From Actinoalloteichus hoggarensis (GTDB taxonomy: Bacteria > Actinomycetota > Actinomycetes > Mycobacteriales > Pseudonocardiaceae), in NCBI RefSeq assembly GCF_002234535.1, contig NZ_CP022521.1:3906001-3970000 (forward strand): DNA of 64,000 nt. Direction: 5' to 3'. Numbering within the stretch: position 1 is the first letter of the stretch; each line of letters opens with the position of its first letter. The notes beneath the pieces were generated by a model. It ran no database searches. It saw only the letters and a list, made by a program, of their open reading frames with translations, and was not told the DNA's origin. Of this stretch, positions 9,665-18,772 are shown in pieces. The position numbers were made by a program, and so were the translations under genes.

Positions 9665-10087
9665 TCACGGCGCGACGGCGGGGGTGTTCTGGTACGCCGT
9701 GAGGAGCCATCGGCCGTCGTCCTGCTTCACGAGCAGCCAGGAGGCGTGGACGGCGCGTTCCGGCGCGACCTCGGCCTCGCCGGGGGCCCGGACCCCGCCT
9801 CGGGTGAGCAGCTGGCAGACCGCGGCGCCGAGGAACTTCACGGCGACGGGCTCCCCGAAGACCCGGGTCCCCTGATAGGGCCCGGCGAAGGCGGCGTTCA
9901 TGTACGCGCCGATCTCCTCCCGGCCTCGGAGCAGCACGTCGCCCGGCAGGATCAGGGTGCCGTCCTCGGTGAAGACGTCGGCGAAGGCCTGGCCGTCGTG
10001 CGCGGCCCAGGCGTCCATGATGCGCTGCGGGAGCAGGCGCACCGCCGCCGTGTCGTCGTCCACAGTGGTGGAATCAGTCGTGGTCAT
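9665..10087 (-). CDS. SgcJ/EcaC-family NTF2-like protein
   Basis: A 140-residue SnoaL/NTF2-like protein (RIMDAWAAHDGQAFADVF, then FTEDGTLILPGDVLLRGRE, and a C-terminal WLLVKQDDGRWLLTAYQN strand). This is the SgcJ/EcaC family (TIGR02246). SgcJ itself comes from the C-1027 enediyne cluster and is needed, with E10 and others, for nine-membered core formation. The ATG at 10087 has AAGGA 8 nt upstream; the longer open frame upstream lacks the family pattern. It is downstream of the PKSE-TE-reductase operon on the same strand but 479 bases away, so it probably has its own promoter. Confidence 0.87.
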   Translation of the reverse strand: MTTTDSTTVDDDTAAVRLLPQRIMDAWAAHDGQAFADVFTEDGTLILPGDVLLRGREEIGAYMNAAFAGPYQGTRVFGEPVAVKFLGAAVCQLLTRGGVRAPGEAEVAPERAVHASWLLVKQDDGRWLLTAYQNTPAVAP

Positions 10088-10566
10088 ACCGGAGTCCTTT
10101 CGAACACGGGGTCCAGTCGGAGTCGACCGGCTCGCGCACCACACCGGCACGCGCTTTCATCGTGATCGGGCGCCAGGGGCATCGCACCTTCCTGATTGCC
10201 CCACCGCCGGACGCGACCGCGCACGTCGGCGGGGCCGTCCGGCGGGGCGAGCCCAGACCTGGCCGCGGGCGCTGCCGTTGAGGGGGCGACGGGGCGACGG
10301 TGGAGCGCACCGGATCCAGCCGGGCAGCAGGCACGCCGGTCGGGGCGAGGAGGCGATCTGTCGGCGGGCGGGCGCAGGCAGGCATGTGCCGCGTCCGTGC
10401 CGCCGGCAGGCCGTCCGCACCCGATGTGTCACCGTCCGACGGACGGGTTCCCGTCGACCGGTCTCCGCTGCCTGAGCAGGAACCCGTGGCGGCGAGAACG
10501 TCGGAACGGCGCAGCCCGTCCCGGCAGGCACGAGAGCACCCGCCGCTCGTTCGCCACGACACCGCC
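10088..10566. other. Intergenic, no gene seen
   Basis: This 479-base gap lies between the flavin reductase stop and the SgcJ-like start. It has no coding pattern that I can support and presumably contains the sgcJ-like promoter. Confidence 0.45.
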
Positions 10567-11118
10567 TCAGCGGTAGCCGCCGCCGAAGAACAGCAGTCCG
10601 CCGTCCCCCGAACCCCGGGTGGCGGCCAGCACGGCACCCACGAAGATCGAGTGGTCACCGCCGGGAAACGACTCCGTCAGCTCGCACTCCAACCAGGCGA
10701 GCGCGCCGGCCAGCAGCGGCGCGCCGGTGCGGGGGCCCGGCAGCCAGTCGACGGCGTCGAACTGGGCGAGCCCGCGCGGTCTGCGTTTGTCGGCGAAGTA
10801 CCGCGCGGTGTCCTCCTGTGTCGAGGCCAGGATCGAGACGCCGAAACTCCCCGCGGCGGTGATGGCGCCGTGCATCGTCGCGTCGCGTGCCACACAGCAC
10901 AAGGCCAGCGGCGGGCGCAGGGACACCGAGCTGACGGCGTTGGCCGTCATCCCGTGGACGTGGTCCCCGCCCACCGTGAGGACCACGACCCCGGTGGCGA
11001 ACCAGGACATCGCCTCCCGCAGCTCCGCGGCCGAGACGACGCGACGGGCGTCCCGGCCCGGCGTCGGCGACGCGGTGGCGGGCCACGCCAGCCCGGCCGT
11101 GCGGCTGTCGTCGACCAC
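10567..11118 (-). CDS. Flavin reductase (SgcE6-like)
   Basis: A 183-residue flavin reductase domain protein (MSWFATGVVVLTVGGDHVHG, then MTANAVSSVSLRPPLALCCV; late motif HSIFVGAVLAA). It reduces FAD or FMN with NAD(P)H to supply a partner monooxygenase; SgcE6 does this for SgcC in C-1027. The GTG at 11118 follows GGGAGG at about 5 nt, one base after the thioesterase stop, so it is the third gene of the PKSE operon. An internal GTG before SAAELREAM is the alternative start. The two-component partner hydroxylase is not seen in the window. Confidence 0.88.
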   Translation of the reverse strand: MVDDSRTAGLAWPATASPTPGRDARRVVSAAELREAMSWFATGVVVLTVGGDHVHGMTANAVSSVSLRPPLALCCVARDATMHGAITAAGSFGVSILASTQEDTARYFADKRRPRGLAQFDAVDWLPGPRTGAPLLAGALAWLECELTESFPGGDHSIFVGAVLAATRGSGDGGLLFFGGGYR

Positions 11119-11119
11119 G

Positions 11120-11590
11120 TCAGCCTCCCGCCCGAGACACGGCGGCGGGAAGGGGACGCGGCCCCGGCGGCGTGTACTCCACCAGCGCCGCACGGAGTTC
11201 GCTCGGCACCCTGGCGGGCGCCGTGGCCGCGTTCGGCCCCCGCATGCAGGCGATGCGCTGACGACCCCGCGCCACCAGATGCTCCTGCCCGTCCGCCAGG
11301 TGCACGTAGTCGAACACGAACTGGATCTGGGTCTGGGTCAGCTCCTCCAGCCGCATGCGCACCGCCAGCTCGTCGAAGGCGGTGATCTCGGCGAAGAACT
11401 CGCACTCCGCCTTGAGCGTGAACAGCTTGAGGTCGCCTTGGAGCTCGGCCAGCACCCCCGGCGCCTTCTCCATGAGGAACAACTCGCGGCAACGGCCCTG
11501 CCAGCGCAGATAGTTCACGTAGTAGACGTTGCCGACCAGGTTGGTCTCCTCGAAGCCCACGACGTGACGGATCTCGTAGTACCCGGCCAT
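11120..11590 (-). CDS. Enediyne hot-dog thioesterase (E10/TEBC)
   Basis: A 156-residue single hot-dog thioesterase of the CalE7/SgcE10 family. The opening EIRHVVGFEETNLVGNVYY and WQGRCRELFLMEKAPGV are diagnostic; the Asn and Arg of these blocks line the active site, and the family lacks the usual acidic nucleophile. It releases the nascent polyene from the PKSE ACP as a conjugated polyene such as 1,3,5,7,9,11,13-pentadecaheptaene. One base separates the PKSE stop from its ATG, and GAGGGGAG lies inside the PKSE tail, so the two are tightly coupled. Confidence 0.95.
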   Translation of the reverse strand: MAGYYEIRHVVGFEETNLVGNVYYVNYLRWQGRCRELFLMEKAPGVLAELQGDLKLFTLKAECEFFAEITAFDELAVRMRLEELTQTQIQFVFDYVHLADGQEHLVARGRQRIACMRGPNAATAPARVPSELRAALVEYTPPGPRPLPAAVSRAGG

Positions 11591-11591
11591 G

Positions 11592-14500
11592 TCATCTCCC
11601 CTCTCCTACGAGTACGGCGAAGACCGTCGGAACGGGACGCCCCTCGACGGTGGTCACCCAGGTTCCGACGCGGGCTCGTCCCGCCGAGAACACCGTCCAG
11701 CCGTCGGGGTGGACCCGGTCCACCGTGAGGGTGATCGCCGCGGTCCCCGCCTTCCTGGCGCACTCCACCGCGGCCCACACCCGGGTGCTCGCGACCGCCC
11801 GGTCCTCCCCCGCCTCGGCGGCCGCGAGATCACGGACCGGCAGCAGCTCCGCGCCGAGCAGTCCCGCCCAGTCCGCCTCGGGCCGGTCGACGGCGGGCTC
11901 CACGTCACAGCCCAGCGGGCCCGCGCCCGCGACGACCATGGTCAGGCCCGCGCCGTGGGAGGCCGACATCTCCAACGGTGCGCTCGACTCCGACCGAGCC
12001 TGCCGACGTCCCGCGGCGGGAGCGGTCTCGGCGGGCGCGGACTCGATCTCCGGGCGGCCGTCGGGTCGGTGGTGGACCCGCGCTCGTCGGCCCAGTGCCC
12101 GGCTCACGGCCAGCTCGGTCTGCTCGCGTCGCCCGACGTCCCGGCCGGGTCCCCCGCTCGGCGGGTCCGGCTCGACGACCGTCGAGGGCGCCGATCCCAG
12201 GACCCGTTCGAGGCTGCGTTCCAGGTGCGGGCCGAGCAGGGCGGGCGCCCAGGGACCGGTGCCGTCGCGTCGGGCGACCGCGCGCAGGACCAGGCCCTCC
12301 CAGCGTTCGACGAGCACGCCGTGCGGGTCGCGCAGGTCGAGGTCGTAGGTGTGGCTGTCGCCGTCCTGTGACCGTTCGCGGGCGTCGAGCACCACGTACT
12401 CCGGCGTCGCCGCGGCGGGATCGGCGAGATGCAGTCGCTCGATGCGCTCCGGCAGCAGGGTGGCGTCGGGCACGCAGCACTGGAGAGCGTGCATCGCGGC
12501 GTCCCTGGTGCCGGGGTCGGCGAGCAGGAGTCGCTGCGGCAGGAACTCGGCGAACCAGGGTGCCGTCGGCCGGGTGGACAGCTCGGCGACCGCGTGCCGG
12601 GCGGCGGCCCGCCGATAACGCAGGAGCCGCTGGAATCGTCTGCCCTGGAACAGGACGTCGCCGTACAGCTCGGTGTCCGGGTCGAGCGGCACCGCGGGCA
12701 GCTCGTCCGCCCTCGGCGCGCGGTCGACCGGCCGATCGCCTCGCGGGAGCCGCAGGCGCGCCCGGAAGTGGTCCGCGCCGAATCCGGTCTCCTCGCTGCG
12801 GATCACCACGTCGACCGTCTCGGCGTCGACGACCAGGCCGGCCAGCCGCACGGTCGTCGTCCCGTCCGGCCGGACGACCACCGGGCGGAGGAACTCGGCG
12901 TCGTGGAGCACCGGCGTCGGCGTGTCGCCGAGGAGGACGGCGGCGACCTGTGCCATGGCCTCCATCCCGACCACGGCGGGCAGCAGCAGATCCCCGGCCA
13001 GGAGGTGGTCGGCGAGGTAGGGGTCGCTGCCCGCGGACAGGGTCGTCTCGGTGACCAGCTCGACTCCCGGGTAGTGCACGAGGACCCGATCGACGAAGCG
13101 CAGCAGCGGCGGCTCGACCCGTTCCACGGCCAGCGTCGGCAGACCCGACATCCGGCCGCCGATCACCACGACCGGCCCGGCGTCGGGATCGGCGAGGACC
13201 TGGCGCAGCATCGCGATGCCGTCCTCGGCGGGCACGGCGGTGACGCCCTCCCGCCGCAGGGCCTCCACGACGCCGAGTCGTTCGCCCATTCCCGCGCCGG
13301 ACCACACCGACCACTCCAGGGCGAGGGCGCGGGCGCGGGGATGCTCCCGCTGGAAACGCACGGTCAGCTCGGTCATCCAGTCGTTGGCCGTCGCGTAGTG
13401 TGCCTCGCCGCGCAGCCCCGCCCGACCGATGACACTGCCGAAGGTGAGCAGCAGTCGGAGTCGGTCGGGGTCCACGGCGGCGAGGACGGCACGCAGTCCC
13501 GCCACCTTCGGGGCGAGCGTCGCGCGGAACTCCTCCTCGGTGAGCCCGGCCAGCGACGACGGCTCGTTCCGGCCCGCGCCGTGCAGGACGGCGGTGACCG
13601 GACCGAGGTCCTGCACGGCCCGGCCGACGGCGGCGGCGACCTCCTCGGCGGAGGTCACGTCGGCACGTTCGTACCGGTGGCGAACGCCCTTGGCCGTCAG
13701 GCGCGCGAGGTTGGCCGCGAGTTCGGCGTCGGTGTCCGGGTCGGAGCGGCCGAGCAGGACCAGCGCGGCCGAGGAGTCCTCCGCCAGGGCCAGCGCGCAC
13801 TCGGCGGTGATGCCCTTGCCACCGCCGGTGACCAGCAGGACGTCGGCGGGCCCGAGTGCCCCGGCGGCCGCGGTGTCGGCGGCGCGGGCGGCGGACGGGC
13901 GGACGGGGCGGGCGCGCAGCACCGGCACCCGACGCGTGCCGTCGGCGTCGAAGCGCACCTCGGCGAAGCCGGTGGTGGCCGCGACCTCGGTGCGGACTCG
14001 ACTCACGGCTCGTTCGAGGTCGGCGGGCGCGACGGGTGCGACGTCGGGCAGTTCCACGATCGTCGTGGGCACCGACGGCGCCTCCAGGTGCAGCGTCTTG
14101 GCCAGTCCCGAGGCGCCGAACCGATGCTGGACCACGACCAGCCGCGTGCCGGCCGGGCGGCCGAGCACGTCACGGCTCGCCGCCAGCAGCAGGGCGAGGT
14201 CCTGATCGTCGCAGCGCTCGGGCAGGCACAGCAGCACGCCGTCGCCCAGACCGGCGTGGGCGAGGGCGTCGCCCAGCGGCGCCGCCAGCGGATGATCCGA
14301 GGGCGCGTGCACCGCCCAGTCGCCCGGACTCGTCGCGCCCGCCGCGGGCGGACGCCCGATCGGAGCGGGTTCCGCGACGTGGTCGACGGTGAAGGCACGC
14401 ACCCAGGGACCTGCACCCGCGGCCTCGTCGACGACGGTCTCCTCGGCGTGTGCCGTCTCGGCGAGATCGTCGATGAGGGCGGCCAGCTCGCCGAGCCGCA

Positions 14501-17500
14501 CGGTCGCGAAGCTCGGCGCCGAGGTCAGCGGCGGCCTGCCCAGGTCGCGTACGGCCTGGTTCACGATCTGGCCGACGGTGATGGAGCTGAGGTGCAGGTC
14601 GTCCAGCGGATGGGTGTCGGCGGTGATCGTGGCGGACGGCAGCTCGGCGCGCGCGGCGGCCAGCTCGCGAAGCAGCTCCAGAGTGGAGCGTGCCGAGTCG
14701 GCGTGAGCGGGAGGTGCCGACCCGTTCACCGCGATGAGCGGGTCGGCGGCCGTCGCCTCGGCCGCCACGACGGGCGCGACCGTGCCGACGTCGATCGCCG
14801 GGGCCTGCTCGCACGGACTGGCCAGGAACGTCATGGGTCCGTCGATCGAGAGCGGGCGGATCACCCGATGTGTGAACAGCGTCTCGGTGCGCACCGGGGC
14901 ACCGAGCACGAACGCGGCGGCGACCACCGACAGCAGCGGCCGGAGCGAATCCGACTCGGTGTCCACGGCGAACGCGGGCGTCCCCGGCGTGATCTCGGCG
15001 ACCAGCCCGGTCAGGACGCGACCGGGACCGACCTCGATCAGCAGGTCCGCGTCGGCGGCGACCCGCACGGCGGCCTGGTGGAAGCGCACCGGTCGGACGA
15101 CCTGGTCGCGCAGCAGCGTGGCGAGGTCCTCGGCGGCGTCCAGGGGCCCGCCGGTGACGGTGGAGACGACGCGGCGCCGCACCGGCTGGAGGGCGAGGGT
15201 CTCCAGGTGCGCGGCCAGCGCCCTCGAGGCGGGGGCCACCAACGGCGAGTGGAAGGCGTGGGAGACGGACAGCCGGGTGGCGCCGTGTCCGGCGGCCCGT
15301 GCCTTGGCGCAGACGCGGTCCACGGCCGTCGCCGGGCCGGAGACGACCGTCTGCCGGGGCCCGTTGTAGCCTGCGACGACCACGTCGTCCTCGTCGGCGA
15401 CGAGCAGTGCCGTCTCCTCACCGGTCGCCGTCAGGCTCGCCATCCCGCCGCCCGTGCGGCTCGCGCTCGCCATGGCCTTTCCCCGCGCGGCGGCGAGCGC
15501 GCCGAGATCGGGTGCGGTCAGGGCGCCTGCCCAGTGCAGCGCGGTCAGTTCACCGAGACTGTGCCCGACGGCGGCGGTGGCCTCGATGCCCAGATCACGC
15601 AGCACGCGCAGTCCCGCGAGGGACCCCGCCACGATGCGCGGCTGGGCCACCTGCGTGGCGATCGGATCTCCGTCCTCGGCCGGCCCGGCGGCGGCGAAGG
15701 CCTCGGCGGCCGAGCCGAATCGACGACGCAGCACGCCCGCACCACCGCGCCCGGAGCCCTGACCGGGGAACAGGAAGGAGATCCTCGGCTCGTCCGAGGG
15801 CTCGCCGAGGAAGATGCCGTCGGTGACGGAGTGGATCCGAGTGCGTCCATCGTCGACGGCGGCCAGCAGGAGGCCCAGCCTGCGCTCGGCGTCGGCGGGC
15901 GAGTCGGCCACCACCGCCGCGCGAACGGGGCCGTCGGCCGCCTCCGTGGCGAGGGCGTAGGCCAGGTCGGCCAGCTCGGCGTACGCCAGCCTCCCGGTCA
16001 GCTCGCGCAGCCGGGCGAGCCGTTCGCGCACGTCGGCGAGGTCGGCTCCGGCCACCAGCAGCAGCTCCACGTCCTGTCGCGCCGCGACCGTCGCCAGGGT
16101 GGCCGCGTCGACGGCGGTGCGGCGTGGGGTGCCCGGCGGCTGCTCGACGGTGAGGTGCGTGTTGATCCCCCCGAATCCCATGGCCGAGACGCCCGCGCGG
16201 ACCGGCTGGTCCTCCGGCCACGCGCGGGCGTCTCGGGGGACGTAGACGGCGGCGTCGGGAGTGAGCAGGCTCGGATGCGGGTCGCGGTGTCCCGTCGCGG
16301 GCGGGATCACCTGGTGGTGCACGGCGAGAGTCGCCTTGATCAATCCGACGACTCCCGCCGCGGCCTTGGTGTGGCCGAGGTTGCCCTTGATGCTGCTGAC
16401 CGCCGCGGGGGGCGCGTCGGGCGCCGCCGCGTGCCGGGCGGTGGACAGCGCCGTCAGCTCCGTGGCGTCGCCGAGCGCGGTGCCGGTGCCGTGTCCTTCG
16501 AAGTAGGACACCGTCTCCACGCCGTAGCCCGCCCGGCCGTAGGCACGGGCCAGCGCACGGCGGTGGCCGCTCGCCTCGGGGCGGGTGATGCCGCCCTTGC
16601 CGTCGGAGGAGATCCCCCATCCCGCGATGGACGCGTAGATCCGTCTGTCCTGCGCGACCGCGTCGGCCTCCCGCATCAGCACCAGGACGCCCGCGCCCTC
16701 CCCCGGCCAGAAGCCGTTGGAGTCCCGGTCGTAGACCACCATCTCCCCGGTGGCCAGCGCACCGGTCTTGGCGAATCCGATGACCTCGAACGGGTCGATC
16801 GACAGATCGACCCCGCCCGCCAGAGCCACGTCCAGATCCTCGTCGACGAGCGCCTTGGCGGCGGTGGCGATCGAGAGCAGCGACGACGAGCAGGCCCCGT
16901 CCACGATGTAGCCGCCACCACCGAGGTCGAAGTGGTTGCAGATCCGTCCGGCGATGGTGTTGGCCAGGCCGCCTGCGAGGGAGTCCTCGTCCACGGCGGG
17001 GAACGGCGCCTTGTACCGGGTCTCGAGGTCGCCCAGGAACGCGGCGGTCTCCGCGTCGGACCAGCCCTTGTCCGCGAGCGCCGCGGCGAGGGTGCGCCGA
17101 ACGTAGGGCCATCGCAGCCGCAGGGTGTTGGCGCGGGAGAACTCCCCGGTCAGGCTGTTGCCGAGCACCACCCCGGTCGTCGCCGTCGGAAGACCCTCGC
17201 CCCGGGGGAAACCGGCGTCGGCCAGGGCACGAGCCGCCACGTCGAGGGCGAGCCAATGGGTGAGGTCGGTGGAACGGTAGGTACTGCCCGCCACCTGATA
17301 CGCCACGCGGTCGAATTCGAAATCGCGCAGCACCGCCGCCATGGTGGAGTAGAAGCGATCGGGCGCCTCGGGATCAGGCGACCAGTAGTCGGCGCGGTTC
17401 ATCCGCTCGTTCGGCAGCCGTCGGAAGGCGCGACGGCCCGCGAGTACGTTCTCCCACAGTTCATCGGGCGTCGCGGCATCGGGATAGCGGAGCCCGATTC

Positions 17501-17528
17501 CCACGATTGCGATTCGCTCGCTGCTCAT
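11592..17528 (-). CDS. pksE: Enediyne iterative type I polyketide synthase (PKSE)
   Basis: A 1978-residue enediyne PKS building the polyene precursor of the warhead. Domain order is KS (1-460: Cys213 in DGACSSSL, His346 in HGTGT, His386 in NLGHTKAAAG), AT (585-900: Ser657 in GHSLGE, AFHSPLV at 758-764), ACP (965-1025: Ser981/982 in DDLHLSSITVG), KR (1225-1470: VTGGGKGI, Tyr1378 in HYATAND), DH (1485-1750: His1508 in YLADHLLAG) and a C-terminal phosphopantetheinyl transferase (1800-1978: Asp1875/Glu1877 in GCDVEP, Trp1918 to Lys1926). Every catalytic residue I looked for is present, and the length is normal for the family. The ATG at 17528 has GGTGGGAAG upstream and matches the family start MSSERIAIVG; the open frame upstream of it is not PKS-like. 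Confidence 0.97.
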   Translation of the reverse strand: MSSERIAIVGIGLRYPDAATPDELWENVLAGRRAFRRLPNERMNRADYWSPDPEAPDRFYSTMAAVLRDFEFDRVAYQVAGSTYRSTDLTHWLALDVAARALADAGFPRGEGLPTATTGVVLGNSLTGEFSRANTLRLRWPYVRRTLAAALADKGWSDAETAAFLGDLETRYKAPFPAVDEDSLAGGLANTIAGRICNHFDLGGGGYIVDGACSSSLLSIATAAKALVDEDLDVALAGGVDLSIDPFEVIGFAKTGALATGEMVVYDRDSNGFWPGEGAGVLVLMREADAVAQDRRIYASIAGWGISSDGKGGITRPEASGHRRALARAYGRAGYGVETVSYFEGHGTGTALGDATELTALSTARHAAAPDAPPAAVSSIKGNLGHTKAAAGVVGLIKATLAVHHQVIPPATGHRDPHPSLLTPDAAVYVPRDARAWPEDQPVRAGVSAMGFGGINTHLTVEQPPGTPRRTAVDAATLATVAARQDVELLLVAGADLADVRERLARLRELTGRLAYAELADLAYALATEAADGPVRAAVVADSPADAERRLGLLLAAVDDGRTRIHSVTDGIFLGEPSDEPRISFLFPGQGSGRGGAGVLRRRFGSAAEAFAAAGPAEDGDPIATQVAQPRIVAGSLAGLRVLRDLGIEATAAVGHSLGELTALHWAGALTAPDLGALAAARGKAMASASRTGGGMASLTATGEETALLVADEDDVVVAGYNGPRQTVVSGPATAVDRVCAKARAAGHGATRLSVSHAFHSPLVAPASRALAAHLETLALQPVRRRVVSTVTGGPLDAAEDLATLLRDQVVRPVRFHQAAVRVAADADLLIEVGPGRVLTGLVAEITPGTPAFAVDTESDSLRPLLSVVAAAFVLGAPVRTETLFTHRVIRPLSIDGPMTFLASPCEQAPAIDVGTVAPVVAAEATAADPLIAVNGSAPPAHADSARSTLELLRELAAARAELPSATITADTHPLDDLHLSSITVGQIVNQAVRDLGRPPLTSAPSFATVRLGELAALIDDLAETAHAEETVVDEAAGAGPWVRAFTVDHVAEPAPIGRPPAAGATSPGDWAVHAPSDHPLAAPLGDALAHAGLGDGVLLCLPERCDDQDLALLLAASRDVLGRPAGTRLVVVQHRFGASGLAKTLHLEAPSVPTTIVELPDVAPVAPADLERAVSRVRTEVAATTGFAEVRFDADGTRRVPVLRARPVRPSAARAADTAAAGALGPADVLLVTGGGKGITAECALALAEDSSAALVLLGRSDPDTDAELAANLARLTAKGVRHRYERADVTSAEEVAAAVGRAVQDLGPVTAVLHGAGRNEPSSLAGLTEEEFRATLAPKVAGLRAVLAAVDPDRLRLLLTFGSVIGRAGLRGEAHYATANDWMTELTVRFQREHPRARALALEWSVWSGAGMGERLGVVEALRREGVTAVPAEDGIAMLRQVLADPDAGPVVVIGGRMSGLPTLAVERVEPPLLRFVDRVLVHYPGVELVTETTLSAGSDPYLADHLLAGDLLLPAVVGMEAMAQVAAVLLGDTPTPVLHDAEFLRPVVVRPDGTTTVRLAGLVVDAETVDVVIRSEETGFGADHFRARLRLPRGDRPVDRAPRADELPAVPLDPDTELYGDVLFQGRRFQRLLRYRRAAARHAVAELSTRPTAPWFAEFLPQRLLLADPGTRDAAMHALQCCVPDATLLPERIERLHLADPAAATPEYVVLDARERSQDGDSHTYDLDLRDPHGVLVERWEGLVLRAVARRDGTGPWAPALLGPHLERSLERVLGSAPSTVVEPDPPSGGPGRDVGRREQTELAVSRALGRRARVHHRPDGRPEIESAPAETAPAAGRRQARSESSAPLEMSASHGAGLTMVVAGAGPLGCDVEPAVDRPEADWAGLLGAELLPVRDLAAAEAGEDRAVASTRVWAAVECARKAGTAAITLTVDRVHPDGWTVFSAGRARVGTWVTTVEGRPVPTVFAVLVGEGR

Positions 17529-18772
17529 ACTTCCCACCGTCTCTGGAGCTGAGCCTCCGATTACGGAACGGGCAGGACATCGCGGCTCTGCGCGATCCGG
17601 CAGCCGTAACCGGGTCGGCGTCAAGGATGTCGCTGATTTACCGGACGCCGGCTCGGTGTGGCACACTTCCGCCGCCGTGATCCGATCGTGCAGGAGTCGC
17701 GCCGCCGTTGTCTTCTCCGATTGTGCGGCGGCCGGGAATGACATTCCATAACACTGTGACGACCGTTCCGCCCGGGGGGAATCCACGGCTGGGCGGTCGG
17801 GGCGGCCACTCGACGACCGACGCCCCGACAGCGCAGGCCGGGCCGCCGGAGCCGCCTGTCGCGCCGGTCACTCCCCGCTCACTTTCCCAGGATCCCACTC
17901 GACCATTCGAATGAAAGAACAGCGGTCCGGTCAGTGCGCATGCTGGAAGAAGATGCCGCGCCGGAACCGCAACATGCTGGAAAGAGCCGCGGATCCGACG
18001 CTGCGAGCTGCCCGCCTTGGAGGAGGCCCGCCGATGGCGATCACCGACCCTGTCCACCGATCGTACGGCATGATCACCCGGCTGACTCAGTCGTCGATGC
18101 CGTCGGCGGCGGTGGTCCCAGGACCGCTCCGGAGGGCACGAGCGCGGTGTCGTCTCGGCAGGCTCGACCGCGATCCGGACGGTCGATCGGCCGCCTGCGC
18201 GTCGGGAGGCGCGGAACATTCCTGTGTTCGAGGGGCGGCGGCGACGTGTCCGCCCTGGTCGGAACGCTCAGCGGGCATCCGCGCCCGCAGGGGGCCCGGC
18301 GTGGCCGCGGGACGTCGTGATCACGATGCCGTCGGGCACACCCGGCCTCGGCGGGCCGACCGCCGGATCGCCGTGTACGTGCGCAGGCGCAGGCAGGAAG
18401 GCGACCACGGCGCCCGGTCGTCGCCGGCGGAGGACGTCCCGCGAGACTCAGGCGCGCGCAATTCGCTCTCGGGCGCCGACGGCACGGCACGGCGAGGAAC
18501 GACGGTGCTTGATCGGTACCGCAATCGGCCGCAAAGCCGAATCCCGTCCGACCAATCGGATCACTGCTATCGGTACACATCATCGGCGATATCCGACCAA
18601 TGAGCCGATCGAAGGCCCGGCCGATACCGCCATTCGACGGCATCCCCGAAGAAGGAGAATGTTGACAATTCAATGAGAAAGTCTGAAAATCGAAATCGGC
18701 ACCCGGCTCTTGCGACGATCAGGTCCGTCACCAACACAGCCGAGTGACCTCACCATGGCATTGGGAGGGGCT
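17529..18772. other. Large divergent regulatory gap between PKSE and second UnbL
   Basis: This is the longest non-coding stretch in the window (1244 bases). It is less GC-rich than its surroundings near 17630-17990 and 18530-18770. It must hold the PKSE promoter (reading left), but I found no convincing consensus for it; a TTGACG near 17620 on the minus strand lacks a good -10. The 10-mer TCCGACCAAT occurs twice, at 18547-18556 and 18592-18601, 45 bases apart, and could be a regulator site. An open frame at 17911-18603 has no ribosome site and no family likeness. Confidence 0.5.
18662..18690 (+). promoter_or_regulatory. Candidate sigma-70-type promoter for the second UnbL gene
   Basis: A perfect -35 TTGACA (18662-18667) stands 17 bases before GAAAAT (18685-18690, 4 of 6 matches to TATAAT). 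This predicts a transcript start near 18697 and a leader of about 75 bases. Just upstream, AAGGAG precedes a five-codon frame at 18659-18676, probably by chance. Confidence 0.55.

Noticed and set aside
12429-17552. A 1707-codon open frame on the plus strand through the PKS gene
   Set aside because: It is antisense to the PKSE, whose domains and catalytic residues are complete. The plus-strand product is Gly/Arg/Asp-rich with no family match, a common artefact of GC-rich codon third positions.
17595-17640. TTGACG on the minus strand as PKSE promoter
   Set aside because: No acceptable -10 at 16-18 bases; left unassigned.
17911-18603. Open frame of 230 codons upstream of the second UnbL
   Set aside because: No ribosome site before its ATG, no recognisable fold, and it lies in a less GC-rich regulatory gap.
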